Shown: piece after piece, positions 23,836 through 31,155 of the stretch
How the letters are laid out: every line of letters begins with the position of its first letter
How positions within the stretch are numbered: the stretch's first letter is position 1
From: an uncultured Fretibacterium sp.
Lineage (GTDB): Bacteria; Synergistota; Synergistia; Synergistales; Aminobacteriaceae
Length of the DNA: 34,116 nucleotides
NCBI GenBank assembly: GCA_937892105.1
Contig: CALAUZ010000075.1
Span: forward strand, 1 to 34,116
Reading direction: 5' to 3'
Made by a program: the position numbers and the translations under genes
Notes under the pieces: generated by a model
What the model was told of the DNA's origin: nothing
Seen by the model: the letters and a program-made list of their open reading frames with translations, nothing else
Databases searched by the model: none

Positions 23836-24083
23836 TTTGCCTCGCCTCCATTCAGAATATACCTTCCTGTTCCTTCGAGGATATAGCCTTTACTGCTCCT
23901 GCTGTAACGTATCTTCACACCGAACGAACGCTTCATGAACCTCAAATCGTCCTCAAGAGTTCTGGCTGAACGGTAGCCGCAATCGGAGAGAAGCTCAACG
24001 CGTGAAATGTTAGGCTTCAGGGTTAGAGTTTTCAGCAGAAGGTTGAGCCTTTCAATCCTCATTGATGACATTGATTTTGACAT
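23832..24083 (-). CDS. Stand-alone HTH protein, paralogue of the WYL regulator N-terminus
   Basis: The 83-residue protein is only a winged helix-turn-helix: SSMRIERLNLLLKTL, then a recognition-helix region YRSARTLEDDLRFMKR, and a wing ending in GYILEG. It aligns along its whole length with residues 1-85 of the WYL regulator at 17380-18366 (same S-S-x-R-I-x-R-L opening, same spacing to C-x-Y-x-S-x-R-x-L-x-x-D-x-R). It lacks the ligand-binding WYL domain. It is the first gene of the minus-strand run. It could compete with, or act together with, the full-length regulator for the same operator (inference). Confidence 0.75.
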   Translation of the reverse strand: MSKSMSSMRIERLNLLLKTLTLKPNISRVELLSDCGYRSARTLEDDLRFMKRSFGVKIRYSRSSKGYILEGTGRYILNGGEAN

Positions 24084-24431
24084 CTTGACACCTTCCTTCT
24101 GTCATTGATGGCACGAGTATATTTGCCGGGACGGTAAGGTTAGGTGTGTTTTGCTCAGAGCCTGAATTAAATTGCACCGGACTGTTTTTCATGCAAACTT
24201 GCACAGCGAAAATACGCCTTTAACTGTGCTATGCTATAATTGACACAGGACAAGTCAAGGCAAAAGTTTACACCAACCTAGCCGGTGCTTGATTTTTCAG
24301 ACAAAACTAATTATAGCACAGAGGACTTGTCTTATTGTTGTTGTATACATTTCACATAGGCAAATAACAAGTTACTGGTATAATCCCGCCATCTTTAATA
24401 ATGCAATCACGAAGGGAGCAATGTATATCTT
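24084..24431. promoter_or_regulatory. Divergent intergenic region with facing extended -10 promoters and inverted repeats
   Basis: No gene is seen here. A plus-strand extended -10 (TGCTATAAT) lies at 24232-24240 and a minus-strand one (same nine bases) at 24318-24310, facing each other. Both are embedded in an imperfect inverted repeat: CTGTGCTAT plus AATT around 24224-24241 against AATTATAGCACAG at 24309-24321. A second inverted pair, GACAAGTC (24249-24256) and GACTTGTC (24324-24331), surrounds it. A third extended -10 (TGGTATAAT, 24376-24384) would serve the formate transporter. The leftward transcript would have a leader of about 220 bases before the HTH gene. Confidence 0.45.
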
Positions 24432-25271
24432 ATGGATAGCAAATTCCTATCACCCTCCGAAATCGCAGGCTTAACCGTCAATGCAGGAATAAGGAAAGCA
24501 GGTCTCAGCGTCATAAAGCAGTTCTTACTCGGAATAATGGCCGGAGCATTCATAGCGTTTGGGGCACAGGGAGCAAGCATGGCAACCCATACAATCGCCG
24601 ACATCAGCACAGGGAAATTCATCGCCGGATTAATCTTTCCTGCCGGATTAATGCTCGTCATCATGGCCGGTGCAGAACTCTTCACGGGCAACAACTTAAT
24701 GATCCTCGCACTGGCTGAACGAAAGATTACTCCCGTTGAATTACTGCGTTCGTGGCTCATCGTATACTTTGGCAACCTCGCAGGAAGTGTCATCGCTGCG
24801 TATCTCGTATCGTTGTCGGGACAGTGGGATTACACCGGAGGAATGCTTGGAGGCTTCACGCTGAAGACAGCGGCTGGGAAAACATTGCTCCCGTTCGGAA
24901 GGGCGGTAGTGCTTGGAGTTCTCTGCAACTTCCTCGTTTGCCTGGCAGTCTGGGCATCATCAGGGGCAAGTGATGGCATAAGCAAGGCAGTGTGCGTTTT
25001 CTTCCCGATATGGCTGTTCGTAGCATCAGGTTTTGAGCATTCTGTCGCGAACATGTACTACATTCCGGCGGGGATAATAGCGAAATGCAATCCCTTATAC
25101 GTCAGCAAGGCTCTGGAACTTGGAGCATCGCAGGCAGGAATTGACGCTCTTGGTGGGGTCAGCATGTTCACCAATAATCTTCTGCCCGTAACTCTGGGGA
25201 ATATCATCGGCGGAGCGGGGCTTGTTGGGCTTGTGTACTGGTTTGCGTACTTGAGGGGCGAAAAATCATGA
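24432..25271 (+). CDS. Formate/nitrite transporter (FNT) family channel
   Basis: The 279-residue protein has the six-helix FNT fold. GIMAGAFIAFGAQGASM is the first helix pair signature, and GAELFTGNNLMILALAERK is the classic FNT motif. A later GFEHSVANMYYIPAG holds the conserved His that protonates the substrate in the channel. These pentameric channels carry formate, nitrite, hydrosulfide or acetate-like anions across the inner membrane. Formate is the most likely cargo in a fermenting anaerobe, but no partner enzyme is nearby. The ATG at 24432 is 13 bases after AGGGAG, rather far. A 17-codon ORF starts at 24421 in another frame and overlaps it. Confidence 0.93.
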   Translation: MDSKFLSPSEIAGLTVNAGIRKAGLSVIKQFLLGIMAGAFIAFGAQGASMATHTIADISTGKFIAGLIFPAGLMLVIMAGAELFTGNNLMILALAERKITPVELLRSWLIVYFGNLAGSVIAAYLVSLSGQWDYTGGMLGGFTLKTAAGKTLLPFGRAVVLGVLCNFLVCLAVWASSGASDGISKAVCVFFPIWLFVASGFEHSVANMYYIPAGIIAKCNPLYVSKALELGASQAGIDALGGVSMFTNNLLPVTLGNIIGGAGLVGLVYWFAYLRGEKS

Positions 25272-25561
25272 GCATAACTCGAACACCTACAGGCCATGAA
25301 GTAACGGAGGAAGCATTAACGTCAAGAGTGATGAAGATTGCTGAGGTCAGGGACTTCCGGCTTGGGCAGACTGGCAGGGATAGTTACAGGATTATGGTGT
25401 TGCCACATGAAGGTGCTGACTGGCGGGGGATTAAAGGTTCAGTCCTTGACGCTCTGGTTGACATGTACGGCATGAAGGCTGAATATGATATTGACATCAC
25501 GGATTATGACAGCGAACTTTTGCCGGAGGGTGAACGTGCCGGAATGAATTGGGGTGTTTAA
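25268..25561 (+). CDS. Small protein coupled to the FNT channel, possible AMP-ligase C-terminal-like domain
   Basis: This 97-residue soluble protein overlaps the FNT stop codon by four bases (ATGA), so the two are translated together. The pattern AEVRDFRLGQTGRDSYRIMV followed by an alpha-helix and YGMKAEYDIDIT resembles the small C-terminal alpha/beta domain of phenylacetate-CoA-ligase/F390-synthetase-like enzymes, but the similarity is by eye. The large catalytic domain is absent. It may regulate or cap the channel. Function is unknown. Confidence 0.55.
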   Translation: MSITRTPTGHEVTEEALTSRVMKIAEVRDFRLGQTGRDSYRIMVLPHEGADWRGIKGSVLDALVDMYGMKAEYDIDITDYDSELLPEGERAGMNWGV

Positions 25562-25597
25562 GGGATATAATTGACCGCAAAAACGGAGGTAATAACA

Positions 25598-26329
25598 ATG
25601 CAGGACGAAATATCCGTTCTTGAACACTTCCTTAAAATGCCTCTCAACAATGCTGAAAGTGTACTTGATGAGTTCCGAAAACTTGACGGCGCAAAATATT
25701 ATCCGCCTTCATCGCCAATAGATAAGGATAGTTTTGTGTATATTCCAGGAACAAGGAAAGACAGGGTTCTTCTCGTTGCACATGCTGATACATTTTTCGA
25801 CTATCCCGAAGCGTTAGGCAGTGTTGTAATCGAGGAAGGAACGTATTTTAGCGGCAGTAAGGGATTGGGTATTGGTGCTGACGACAGGGCAGGTTGTGCG
25901 ATATTATGGCTGTTGAGGGACATGGGGCATTCACTGCTAGTAACGAACGGTGAAGAGTATGGTTCTTTGGCGGCAATGAGAATAGCTGCGCGTTTACCCA
26001 AACTTTATGATGAACTTAACGGACATTGCTATATGATTGAGTTCGACAGGAGACACGCGGACGATTACAAGACATATAACATTCCAGTAAGCGATGATTT
26101 CAGGCGTTTCATAGAGGACAGTACGGGCTATCATGACGCAGGAAAAGCCTCCTCAACTGATATAGTCCACTTGTGTAATGAAATATGCGGTGTAAATCTT
26201 AGCGTTGGTTATTATTACGAACATACCCCAGATGAATGTCTTGTACCTGGCGAGTGGATTAACACACTAAGCATTGCCAGAAAAATGCTTGCCCTGCCGC
26301 AGAAAAGATTTCCTGTTATTCATAACTGA
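25598..26329 (+). CDS. M20/M28/M42-type zinc peptidase-like protein
   Basis: The 243-residue protein has the co-catalytic zinc peptidase layout. VLLVAHADTFFD gives the first His62 and Asp64, GIGADDRAGCAILWLL gives the bridging Asp95, and TNGEEYGSLAA gives the Glu119/Glu120 pair. MIEFDRRHADD gives a further acidic ligand, and GYYYEHTPDE near the end gives a last His. Such enzymes are aminopeptidases, carboxypeptidases or amidohydrolases; it is shorter than most, lacking much of a lid domain. The ORF is open from 25571, but the ATG at 25598 has GGAGG eight bases upstream. A hairpin terminator follows 14 bases after the stop. Confidence 0.78.
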   Translation: MQDEISVLEHFLKMPLNNAESVLDEFRKLDGAKYYPPSSPIDKDSFVYIPGTRKDRVLLVAHADTFFDYPEALGSVVIEEGTYFSGSKGLGIGADDRAGCAILWLLRDMGHSLLVTNGEEYGSLAAMRIAARLPKLYDELNGHCYMIEFDRRHADDYKTYNIPVSDDFRRFIEDSTGYHDAGKASSTDIVHLCNEICGVNLSVGYYYEHTPDECLVPGEWINTLSIARKMLALPQKRFPVIHN

Positions 26330-26343
26330 TAGACAATAATATG

Positions 26344-26388
26344 CCTCCTCATGGTGATAATATTTATATCATGCAAGGAGGTTTTTTT
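26344..26388 (+). terminator. Terminator-like hairpin that contains the next gene's ribosome site
   Basis: CCTCCT-CATG (26344-26353) pairs with CATG-CA-AGGAGG (26370-26381; CA bulged) and is followed by seven T (26382-26388). It has all the features of an intrinsic terminator for the peptidase gene. Its 3' arm is the AAGGAGG Shine-Dalgarno sequence of the next gene, whose ATG is at 26390. When folded, it would both end transcription and hide the ribosome site. Confidence 0.7.
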
Positions 26389-26389
26389 C

Positions 26390-27601
26390 ATGGACAAAGA
26401 AAAACTATACGGGCTTTCACAACTGGACTACTTCCGTTCCTCACTCGATGAACGCTCACAGGAAGCCCTCATCTCAGCGGTAAATCGCATAACGGACGCA
26501 AAGAAGCACGGTGGCCGCGTAATGGTCGTTACAGGTTCAGGCCCAAACATTCACGAGGGAGTTACCACACTCATTGCCGAACTCATACGCACCGGCCTCG
26601 TTGATGCCGTGTCTACAAGCTCAGCGGTCATAGCTCACGAAATGGCAGGCTCACTTGACCGCGTATACCGTGTTGATGCTAAGGCTCTCGGTATGGATAT
26701 GTCGAAAATGCCGCGCGGTGATGTCTTCGAGTTCACATGCCTGAACGATAACGATATTGACGCTCTGAAACAGGAAATGCCGCTCGATGATGAACTTCTC
26801 CAAAAGGGGCAAAAACTCCCTCACGTCAACAAAATCATTAAGGCCGCAGGTAACATGGCCTATCCTATGGGCCTCAGAACTGAGAGGCTCGCTCATGAAG
26901 TTTTGGGGCTTGCAAGAATGTACGGGCTTCCTTTCGAAACGGTTGCCGGCTGGGGCTGCGATGAACATACAATGTTGGGGGCTGCTGCAATGAGGAATAT
27001 CCCCGTTCTTGTTACTATCCCTCAGCTTGTCGGCGGCGGTGCTGTAGGCATGTCCATAGGCGACAGTATCCCCGTGTCGGAACGCTCCATGCGAATTTCG
27101 CGAATGATAGCGTCATGTGATGTCATTATCGAGTCTGCTGTGGCTTTGACGCAGGAAATTCACGATGGGCCTTTCGAGTGTTACACAGGGCACGGGATAT
27201 GGGCGTGGTGGTCAGGGCAGAACACTTACACCCTCAAGGATAAGGCTCTAATCCGTATTGACCTTGACGAGAATTTACGCCGCGCAACAGAACTCAACGC
27301 AGAAGTTCAGGCCGCAATCGACAAAGGATTGCCAAAGACTAAAGCCGCAAAAATACCCTTCCGTATGGAAATGTCAGCGTTCGCCAGGCACGAAGGAAGT
27401 ATACCCATTGTTGGCGACATTGGGAAAGTATGGCCGTTAATCGCACATGACGCTGCGCAGAATTTGGGGGTAAACCTTGAGTTCCTTTCGGCATCTCAGG
27501 ATACACCCGAAGGGATCTCAATGCGTGAATGGATTGCGGAAAATGTAAAGCCTCTCGACCGCAAAAAAATGTTATTGCGCGCAAAAAATTTTGCTATTTA
27601 G
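26390..27601 (+). CDS. Conserved protein with deoxyhypusine-synthase-like features
   Basis: The 403-residue protein has an alpha/beta pattern with VMVVTGSGPNIHEGVTTLIA, LIRTGLVDAVSTSSAVIAHE and a Gly-rich IPQLVGGGAVGMSIGD. The 'LI..GLVD...T..A...H' arrangement recalls deoxyhypusine synthase and related NAD-binding folds, but I cannot place the active-site Lys, so the link is weak. A W-x-W-W segment (GIWAWWSG) and many conserved-looking Gly/His positions suggest an enzyme. The ATG at 26390 has a perfect AAGGAGG site, itself inside a hairpin. The ORF is open from 26351, but that start would precede the ribosome site. It is followed by two substrate-binding proteins. Confidence 0.55.
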   Translation: MDKEKLYGLSQLDYFRSSLDERSQEALISAVNRITDAKKHGGRVMVVTGSGPNIHEGVTTLIAELIRTGLVDAVSTSSAVIAHEMAGSLDRVYRVDAKALGMDMSKMPRGDVFEFTCLNDNDIDALKQEMPLDDELLQKGQKLPHVNKIIKAAGNMAYPMGLRTERLAHEVLGLARMYGLPFETVAGWGCDEHTMLGAAAMRNIPVLVTIPQLVGGGAVGMSIGDSIPVSERSMRISRMIASCDVIIESAVALTQEIHDGPFECYTGHGIWAWWSGQNTYTLKDKALIRIDLDENLRRATELNAEVQAAIDKGLPKTKAAKIPFRMEMSAFARHEGSIPIVGDIGKVWPLIAHDAAQNLGVNLEFLSASQDTPEGISMREWIAENVKPLDRKKMLLRAKNFAI

Positions 27602-27654
27602 CGATAATGCGTTAAAATTTTCCGCAAATTAACATGCTCAGGGAGTGATGTTGC

Positions 27655-28491
27655 ATGAAGAAATATGTTATCCTGCTTCTTCTTCTAGCTATTGTCCCCT
27701 TTTACATCTACATGTCTGGCCAAAATAAGAAACCGGCCTCAAAACAAGTATTCCGCATAGGTGCTGAATGCAACTATGTGCCTAACAACTGGGAGGAAAG
27801 TAAATCATCAAGCTTCAATGTTCCAATCGTGAACCGCGAAGGATATTACGCGGACGGCTATGACATTCAGATAGCAAAACTTGTAGCCAGTGATATGGAC
27901 ATGGTTCTTGAGGTGAAGAAAACCGCGTGGAATGACTTGCTCCCTGCCCTCAGTAACCGTGAGATTGACGCTATATTCTCATCAATGCTTGACACCGATG
28001 AACGCAAGAAAGTCGTGGCATTCTCAGATACATACGAGGTTAAGCAGACAAAATATGCCATTATCATTGACAGTGTAAGCCCGTATATCGAAGCGAAAAC
28101 CCTTGAGGATTTCAGCGGAGCAAAGATAATAGGCGAGAAAGGGGCAATGCTTGATGAGGTTATCGACCAGATACCTGGAGTAATACACCTTCAGCCTGCG
28201 GATAAAATTCAGGGAATGATTAACGCTGTTCTGGAGGGCGAAGCTGACGGAGCTGTAGTTGATACTGCCACAGGACAGTTCTATGAGCTTACGAACAAGA
28301 ATTTAACGTTGATAAAGTTTCCTGCTGATGGGGGCTTCAAGCTGGGCTACAGTGGAGTATGTGCAGGAGTAAGGAAAGATGACAGCAGACTACTGTACAG
28401 GATAAATATAGCATTGGGCAAAATCTCCAGCAGTGAACGCCAGAAGATCATGGACGCGGCATATCACCGAATGATAACAAGTTCGTTCTAG
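27655..28491 (+). CDS. Solute-binding protein family 3, copy 1
   Basis: The 278-residue protein has an N-terminal hydrophobic segment (MKKYVILLLLLAIVPFYIYM) without a lipobox Cys, so it is either a signal anchor or a cleaved signal peptide. The rest is a periplasmic amino-acid-type binding fold: FRIGAECNYVPNNW, GYYADGYDIQIAKLVASDM, WNDLLPALSNREIDAIFSSM, TDERKKVVAFSDTYE. The usual R/D pair for the amino-acid backbone is not obvious, so the ligand is uncertain. No permease or ATPase gene is adjacent. AGGGAG lies nine bases before the ATG. It is a tandem paralogue of the next gene. Confidence 0.88.
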   Translation: MKKYVILLLLLAIVPFYIYMSGQNKKPASKQVFRIGAECNYVPNNWEESKSSSFNVPIVNREGYYADGYDIQIAKLVASDMDMVLEVKKTAWNDLLPALSNREIDAIFSSMLDTDERKKVVAFSDTYEVKQTKYAIIIDSVSPYIEAKTLEDFSGAKIIGEKGAMLDEVIDQIPGVIHLQPADKIQGMINAVLEGEADGAVVDTATGQFYELTNKNLTLIKFPADGGFKLGYSGVCAGVRKDDSRLLYRINIALGKISSSERQKIMDAAYHRMITSSF

Positions 28492-28593
28492 GGGAATGCG
28501 CCGGATATTTCGTGAAACGGACAGATTTTTTGTTGACAGGTATATGCCGTGACAGGCTGCAATTTTCAAACCAACTTCAAGGAGTGATAATAC

Positions 28594-29424
28594 GTGAAGA
28601 AATATGGCCTTTTTTTGTTAGTGCTTGCTGTGTCTGTTTTCTTTTTCATAAGGGGCAGTAAAGAAGAAGCTCCCTCAAAATCATTGTTCCGCATAGGCGT
28701 GGAATGCGATTATGCCCCTAACAACTGGGAGGCTCAGAAACCCAGCGAGTTCAGCTTTCCCATCGCGAACCATGAGGGATTTTTCGCGGACGGATATGAC
28801 TTGCAGATTGCCAGGCTTGTTGCAGGAGAACTCGACGTTACCCTTGAGGTCAGGAAAGTTGCATGGAATGACCTTATCCCCGCATTGCTCAGAGGTGAGA
28901 TTGACGCGATATTCTCCGGAATGCTCGACACTGACGAACGCAAAAAGCAGGTGTCGTTCTCAGAGCCTTACGAGGTTCAGAAGACAGAGTATGCAGTTGT
29001 CGTGAACACGGAAAGCCCTTATGCCGGAGCAAAGAGTATGACGGATTTCGGAGGAGCAAAGTTCACGGGGCAGAAAGACACGAAACTTTACTCTACAATC
29101 TCTCAGCTTCCCGGAGCGATTGCGCTTCCTCCCGTTGATACTGTTCCGGAAATGCTTGATGCCGTAACAAGCATGAAAGTTGACGCAATAGTAATTAACC
29201 TCGACACAGGACGTTCATACGAGGCAACCTATGATAATTTGAGGGTTGTACGCTTTCCGGAAAATCATGGGTTCGTTCTCGGCTTCAACGGAATATGCGC
29301 AGGTGTGAGGAAGAATGACACCAAGTTACTCAATGGAATTAACGGAGTTCTTGAGAAGACAAGGCGCAGCGACAGGCAGAAGATAATGGATAATACTGTA
29401 GCGAGGCTCTGGAAGAATTTGTAG
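28594..29424 (+). CDS. Solute-binding protein family 3, copy 2
   Basis: The 276-residue protein is a close paralogue of the preceding one along its full length (FRIGVECDYAPNNWEAQKP, GFFADGYDLQIARLVAGELD, WNDLIPALLRGEIDAIFSGM). It too has an N-terminal hydrophobic segment without a lipobox Cys (MKKYGLFLLVLAVSVFFFIR). It starts at GTG 28594 with AAGGAG nine bases upstream. The 102-base gap holds a TTGACA (28533-28538) but no convincing -10. The divergence between copies is greatest in the second lobe, which suggests different ligands. A strong bidirectional terminator follows. Confidence 0.88.
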   Translation: MKKYGLFLLVLAVSVFFFIRGSKEEAPSKSLFRIGVECDYAPNNWEAQKPSEFSFPIANHEGFFADGYDLQIARLVAGELDVTLEVRKVAWNDLIPALLRGEIDAIFSGMLDTDERKKQVSFSEPYEVQKTEYAVVVNTESPYAGAKSMTDFGGAKFTGQKDTKLYSTISQLPGAIALPPVDTVPEMLDAVTSMKVDAIVINLDTGRSYEATYDNLRVVRFPENHGFVLGFNGICAGVRKNDTKLLNGINGVLEKTRRSDRQKIMDNTVARLWKNL

Positions 29425-29440
29425 CACACAAAAAACGCAT

Positions 29441-29480
29441 AAAAACGCCCCCGACACTCGTACATCGGGGGTATTTTTGT
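29441..29480. terminator. Bidirectional terminator
   Basis: CCCCCGA (29448-29454) pairs with TCGGGGG (29465-29471) around a ten-base loop. TATTTTTG follows on the plus strand, and on the minus strand the stem is followed by CGTTTTTATGCGTTTTTT. It serves both the binding-protein gene (+) and the DJ-1/PfpI gene (-). Confidence 0.9.
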
Positions 29481-29489
29481 ATCGTCAAG

Positions 29490-30044
29490 TTATGCTCTGT
29501 ACACCAACGGGATAAGGAAACCTTCAGCGACTTCATCAGCCATAGCTTTTCCCTCAAGAAGCTCAAGCAGTTTCAACGCAAAGAACGGAGTTACCGCAGG
29601 CCCTTTCGCTGTCGTAATGTTGCCGTCAGTCTCAACAATGTGAGTTCCTGCCTTTGCACCCTCAAGATGGCTCTCAAGTCCGGGATAGCATACTGCCGTT
29701 CTGCCGTGAAGAACCCCAGCGCGTCCCAATGCCGCAGGAGCAGCGCATATTGCACCGATTAATTTCCCTTCAGCGTTGTACTTTTTCACGAGTTCCTGCA
29801 GGCCTTCATGATCCTTTATTGCCAGAGTTCCGCCGGGAAGTATTATCATGTCGAACTTCTGTGATTTCACTTCATCGAACATTGCGTCTGCCCGAACGTG
29901 TATTTTGTTCTTGCTGATGACTTCCTGCCGTCCCGTAAGCGATGCCGTAGTTACGACTACTCCTCCGCGCCTGAGAATGTCTACAGTCGTGAGTGCTTCT
30001 GTTTCCTCGAAACCGTCAATGAGAAATATTGCCGCTGTCTTCAT
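29490..30044 (-). CDS. DJ-1/PfpI-family protein
   Basis: The 184-residue protein is a typical DJ-1/ThiJ member. FLIDGFEETEALTTVDILRR holds the conserved Glu14, FDMIILPGG is the central strand, and LIGAICAAPAALGRAG is the nucleophile elbow with Cys100. These proteins act as glyoxalase/deglycase-like or redox-sensing enzymes, and the exact activity is debated. Its ATG has GAGGTG about nine bases upstream. It is transcribed alone, convergent with the binding-protein genes and divergent from the kinase gene. Confidence 0.92.
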   Translation of the reverse strand: MKTAAIFLIDGFEETEALTTVDILRRGGVVVTTASLTGRQEVISKNKIHVRADAMFDEVKSQKFDMIILPGGTLAIKDHEGLQELVKKYNAEGKLIGAICAAPAALGRAGVLHGRTAVCYPGLESHLEGAKAGTHIVETDGNITTAKGPAVTPFFALKLLELLEGKAMADEVAEGFLIPLVYRA

Positions 30045-30115
30045 ATTTATTCACCTCTTGGAAATTGTATCATATACTCTGCATAATACACGATATTAGA
30101 GGCAGGAAGACGGCT

Positions 30116-30171
30116 CAGGCATCAAAGCAGGGTAAGGGCGACGATCTTCATTCTGCTTTTTGTTTTGCCTG
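30116..30171 (+). promoter_or_regulatory. Leader hairpin upstream of the HprK-like gene
   Basis: CAGGCA-tc-AAAGCAG (30116-30130) is repeated inverted as CTGCTTT...TGCCTG (30153-30171) with a 22-base loop. The 3' arm is T-rich (CTGCTTTTTGTTTT). It ends about nine bases before the kinase ATG at 30180 and could be an attenuator or a cover for the start region. No Shine-Dalgarno sequence is visible here. Confidence 0.35.
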
Positions 30172-30179
30172 ATACAATT

Positions 30180-30890
30180 ATGGCTATGAATACTTACAGA
30201 ATAGCGGACAAAGTAATACAGGTTAGATCACTTCACAGCTACGTACACGAATACTTCAGGGATTATGCTTTTGCCGGCACACCTGATTTCGTGGTCGAGA
30301 CATCACAGGCTGACATAGATTTCGAGCGTTCAAAGTCCGACACCGAAGGTTACTCTCCTCAATACCTTGAAAGCCTCGCAGTCTACAGGAAAATCTCAGA
30401 GATTATGCCGATGTACAGCACTTTCCTCATGCACGGCTCATGTGTCAGCGTTGACGGCAAAGGCTGCATGTTCACAGCTCCAAGCGGAACAGGAAAATCC
30501 ACTCATTCAGCGTTATGGTGCAGGCTCATGGGTGAACGCGCAATAATGGTGAATGATGACAAACCTATGATACATATTACAGGAAATGAGGCGGTGATTT
30601 ATGGTACTCCGTTCATGGGCAAGCACAACAGAGGGAATAATATTCATGTCCCGCTGAAAGCAATATGTATTCTCGAACGTTCGGAAAGCAATCACATTCA
30701 CGAGATTTCAGGGGACGAAGCATACATCACATTACTGCGCCAGACTTACAGGCCGGGTAATACTATGTCTCTCGCAAAAACTCTTGAACTCCTCGACTGT
30801 CTCAAAAAGCTGGTGAAGTTCTACCGTTTAGGCTGTAATATGGACATTGAGGCGGCTGAAATAGCTTACAGCACGATGAAAGGAGAATAA
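30180..30890 (+). CDS. HprK-like serine kinase (RiPP tailoring type)
   Basis: The 236-residue protein resembles the C-terminal kinase domain of HPr kinase, with the P-loop TAPSGTGKSTHSALW (Lys106 from the 30180 start), preceded by the MHGSCVSVDGKGCMF strands and followed by VNDDKPMI. The HPr-binding signature of true HprK is absent. Related kinases in lasso-peptide clusters phosphorylate a Ser of the precursor. Here the kinase is followed by a PqqD-like protein, a peptidase and a nucleotidyltransferase, which fits peptide tailoring. The start is uncertain: TTG 30165, ATG 30180 and ATG 30186 are in frame and none has a clear ribosome site. Confidence 0.8.
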   Translation: MAMNTYRIADKVIQVRSLHSYVHEYFRDYAFAGTPDFVVETSQADIDFERSKSDTEGYSPQYLESLAVYRKISEIMPMYSTFLMHGSCVSVDGKGCMFTAPSGTGKSTHSALWCRLMGERAIMVNDDKPMIHITGNEAVIYGTPFMGKHNRGNNIHVPLKAICILERSESNHIHEISGDEAYITLLRQTYRPGNTMSLAKTLELLDCLKKLVKFYRLGCNMDIEAAEIAYSTMKGE

Positions 30891-30894
30891 TATT

Positions 30895-31155
30895 ATGAAA
30901 CTTAGCAGCGAATTTATACCTCACGTTACGGACACCGAGAGCCTTCTTGTACCTTCCGGAAACGCAAAATTTTCGGGCATAATCAAGGGTAACAGTACGT
31001 TGGGAGCAATACTTGAGCTTCTGAGGGAGGACAGAACGGAACAGGAAATCATTACAGCCATGTGTCAGAAGTATGACGCAACCAAAGATGTTATAGAGCG
31101 TGATGTCAGACATGTTCTGGAACAGCTCAGAAAGACAGGCGCACTTGAAGATTGA
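30895..31155 (+). CDS. PqqD-like protein (second copy)
   Basis: The 86-residue protein fits the PqqD fold: an N-terminal strand pair ending SLLVPSG, GNSTLGAILELLREDRTEQE, and a last helix, VIERDVRHVLEQLRKTGALE. It is a different sequence from the one at 19091-19399. PqqD domains bind leader peptides. It follows the kinase by four bases, with AAGGAG nine bases before its ATG, and overlaps the peptidase gene. No radical SAM gene or obvious precursor lies beside it, so its peptide may be encoded elsewhere. Confidence 0.82.
   Translation: MKLSSEFIPHVTDTESLLVPSGNAKFSGIIKGNSTLGAILELLREDRTEQEIITAMCQKYDATKDVIERDVRHVLEQLRKTGALED

Noticed and set aside
24421..24474. 17-codon upstream ORF overlapping the FNT start
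   Set aside because: The AGGGAG is only two bases from its ATG, too close for use, and the peptide shows no regulatory feature.
26390..27601. Firm call as deoxyhypusine synthase
   Set aside because: The active-site Lys motif could not be placed; only a general resemblance is claimed.
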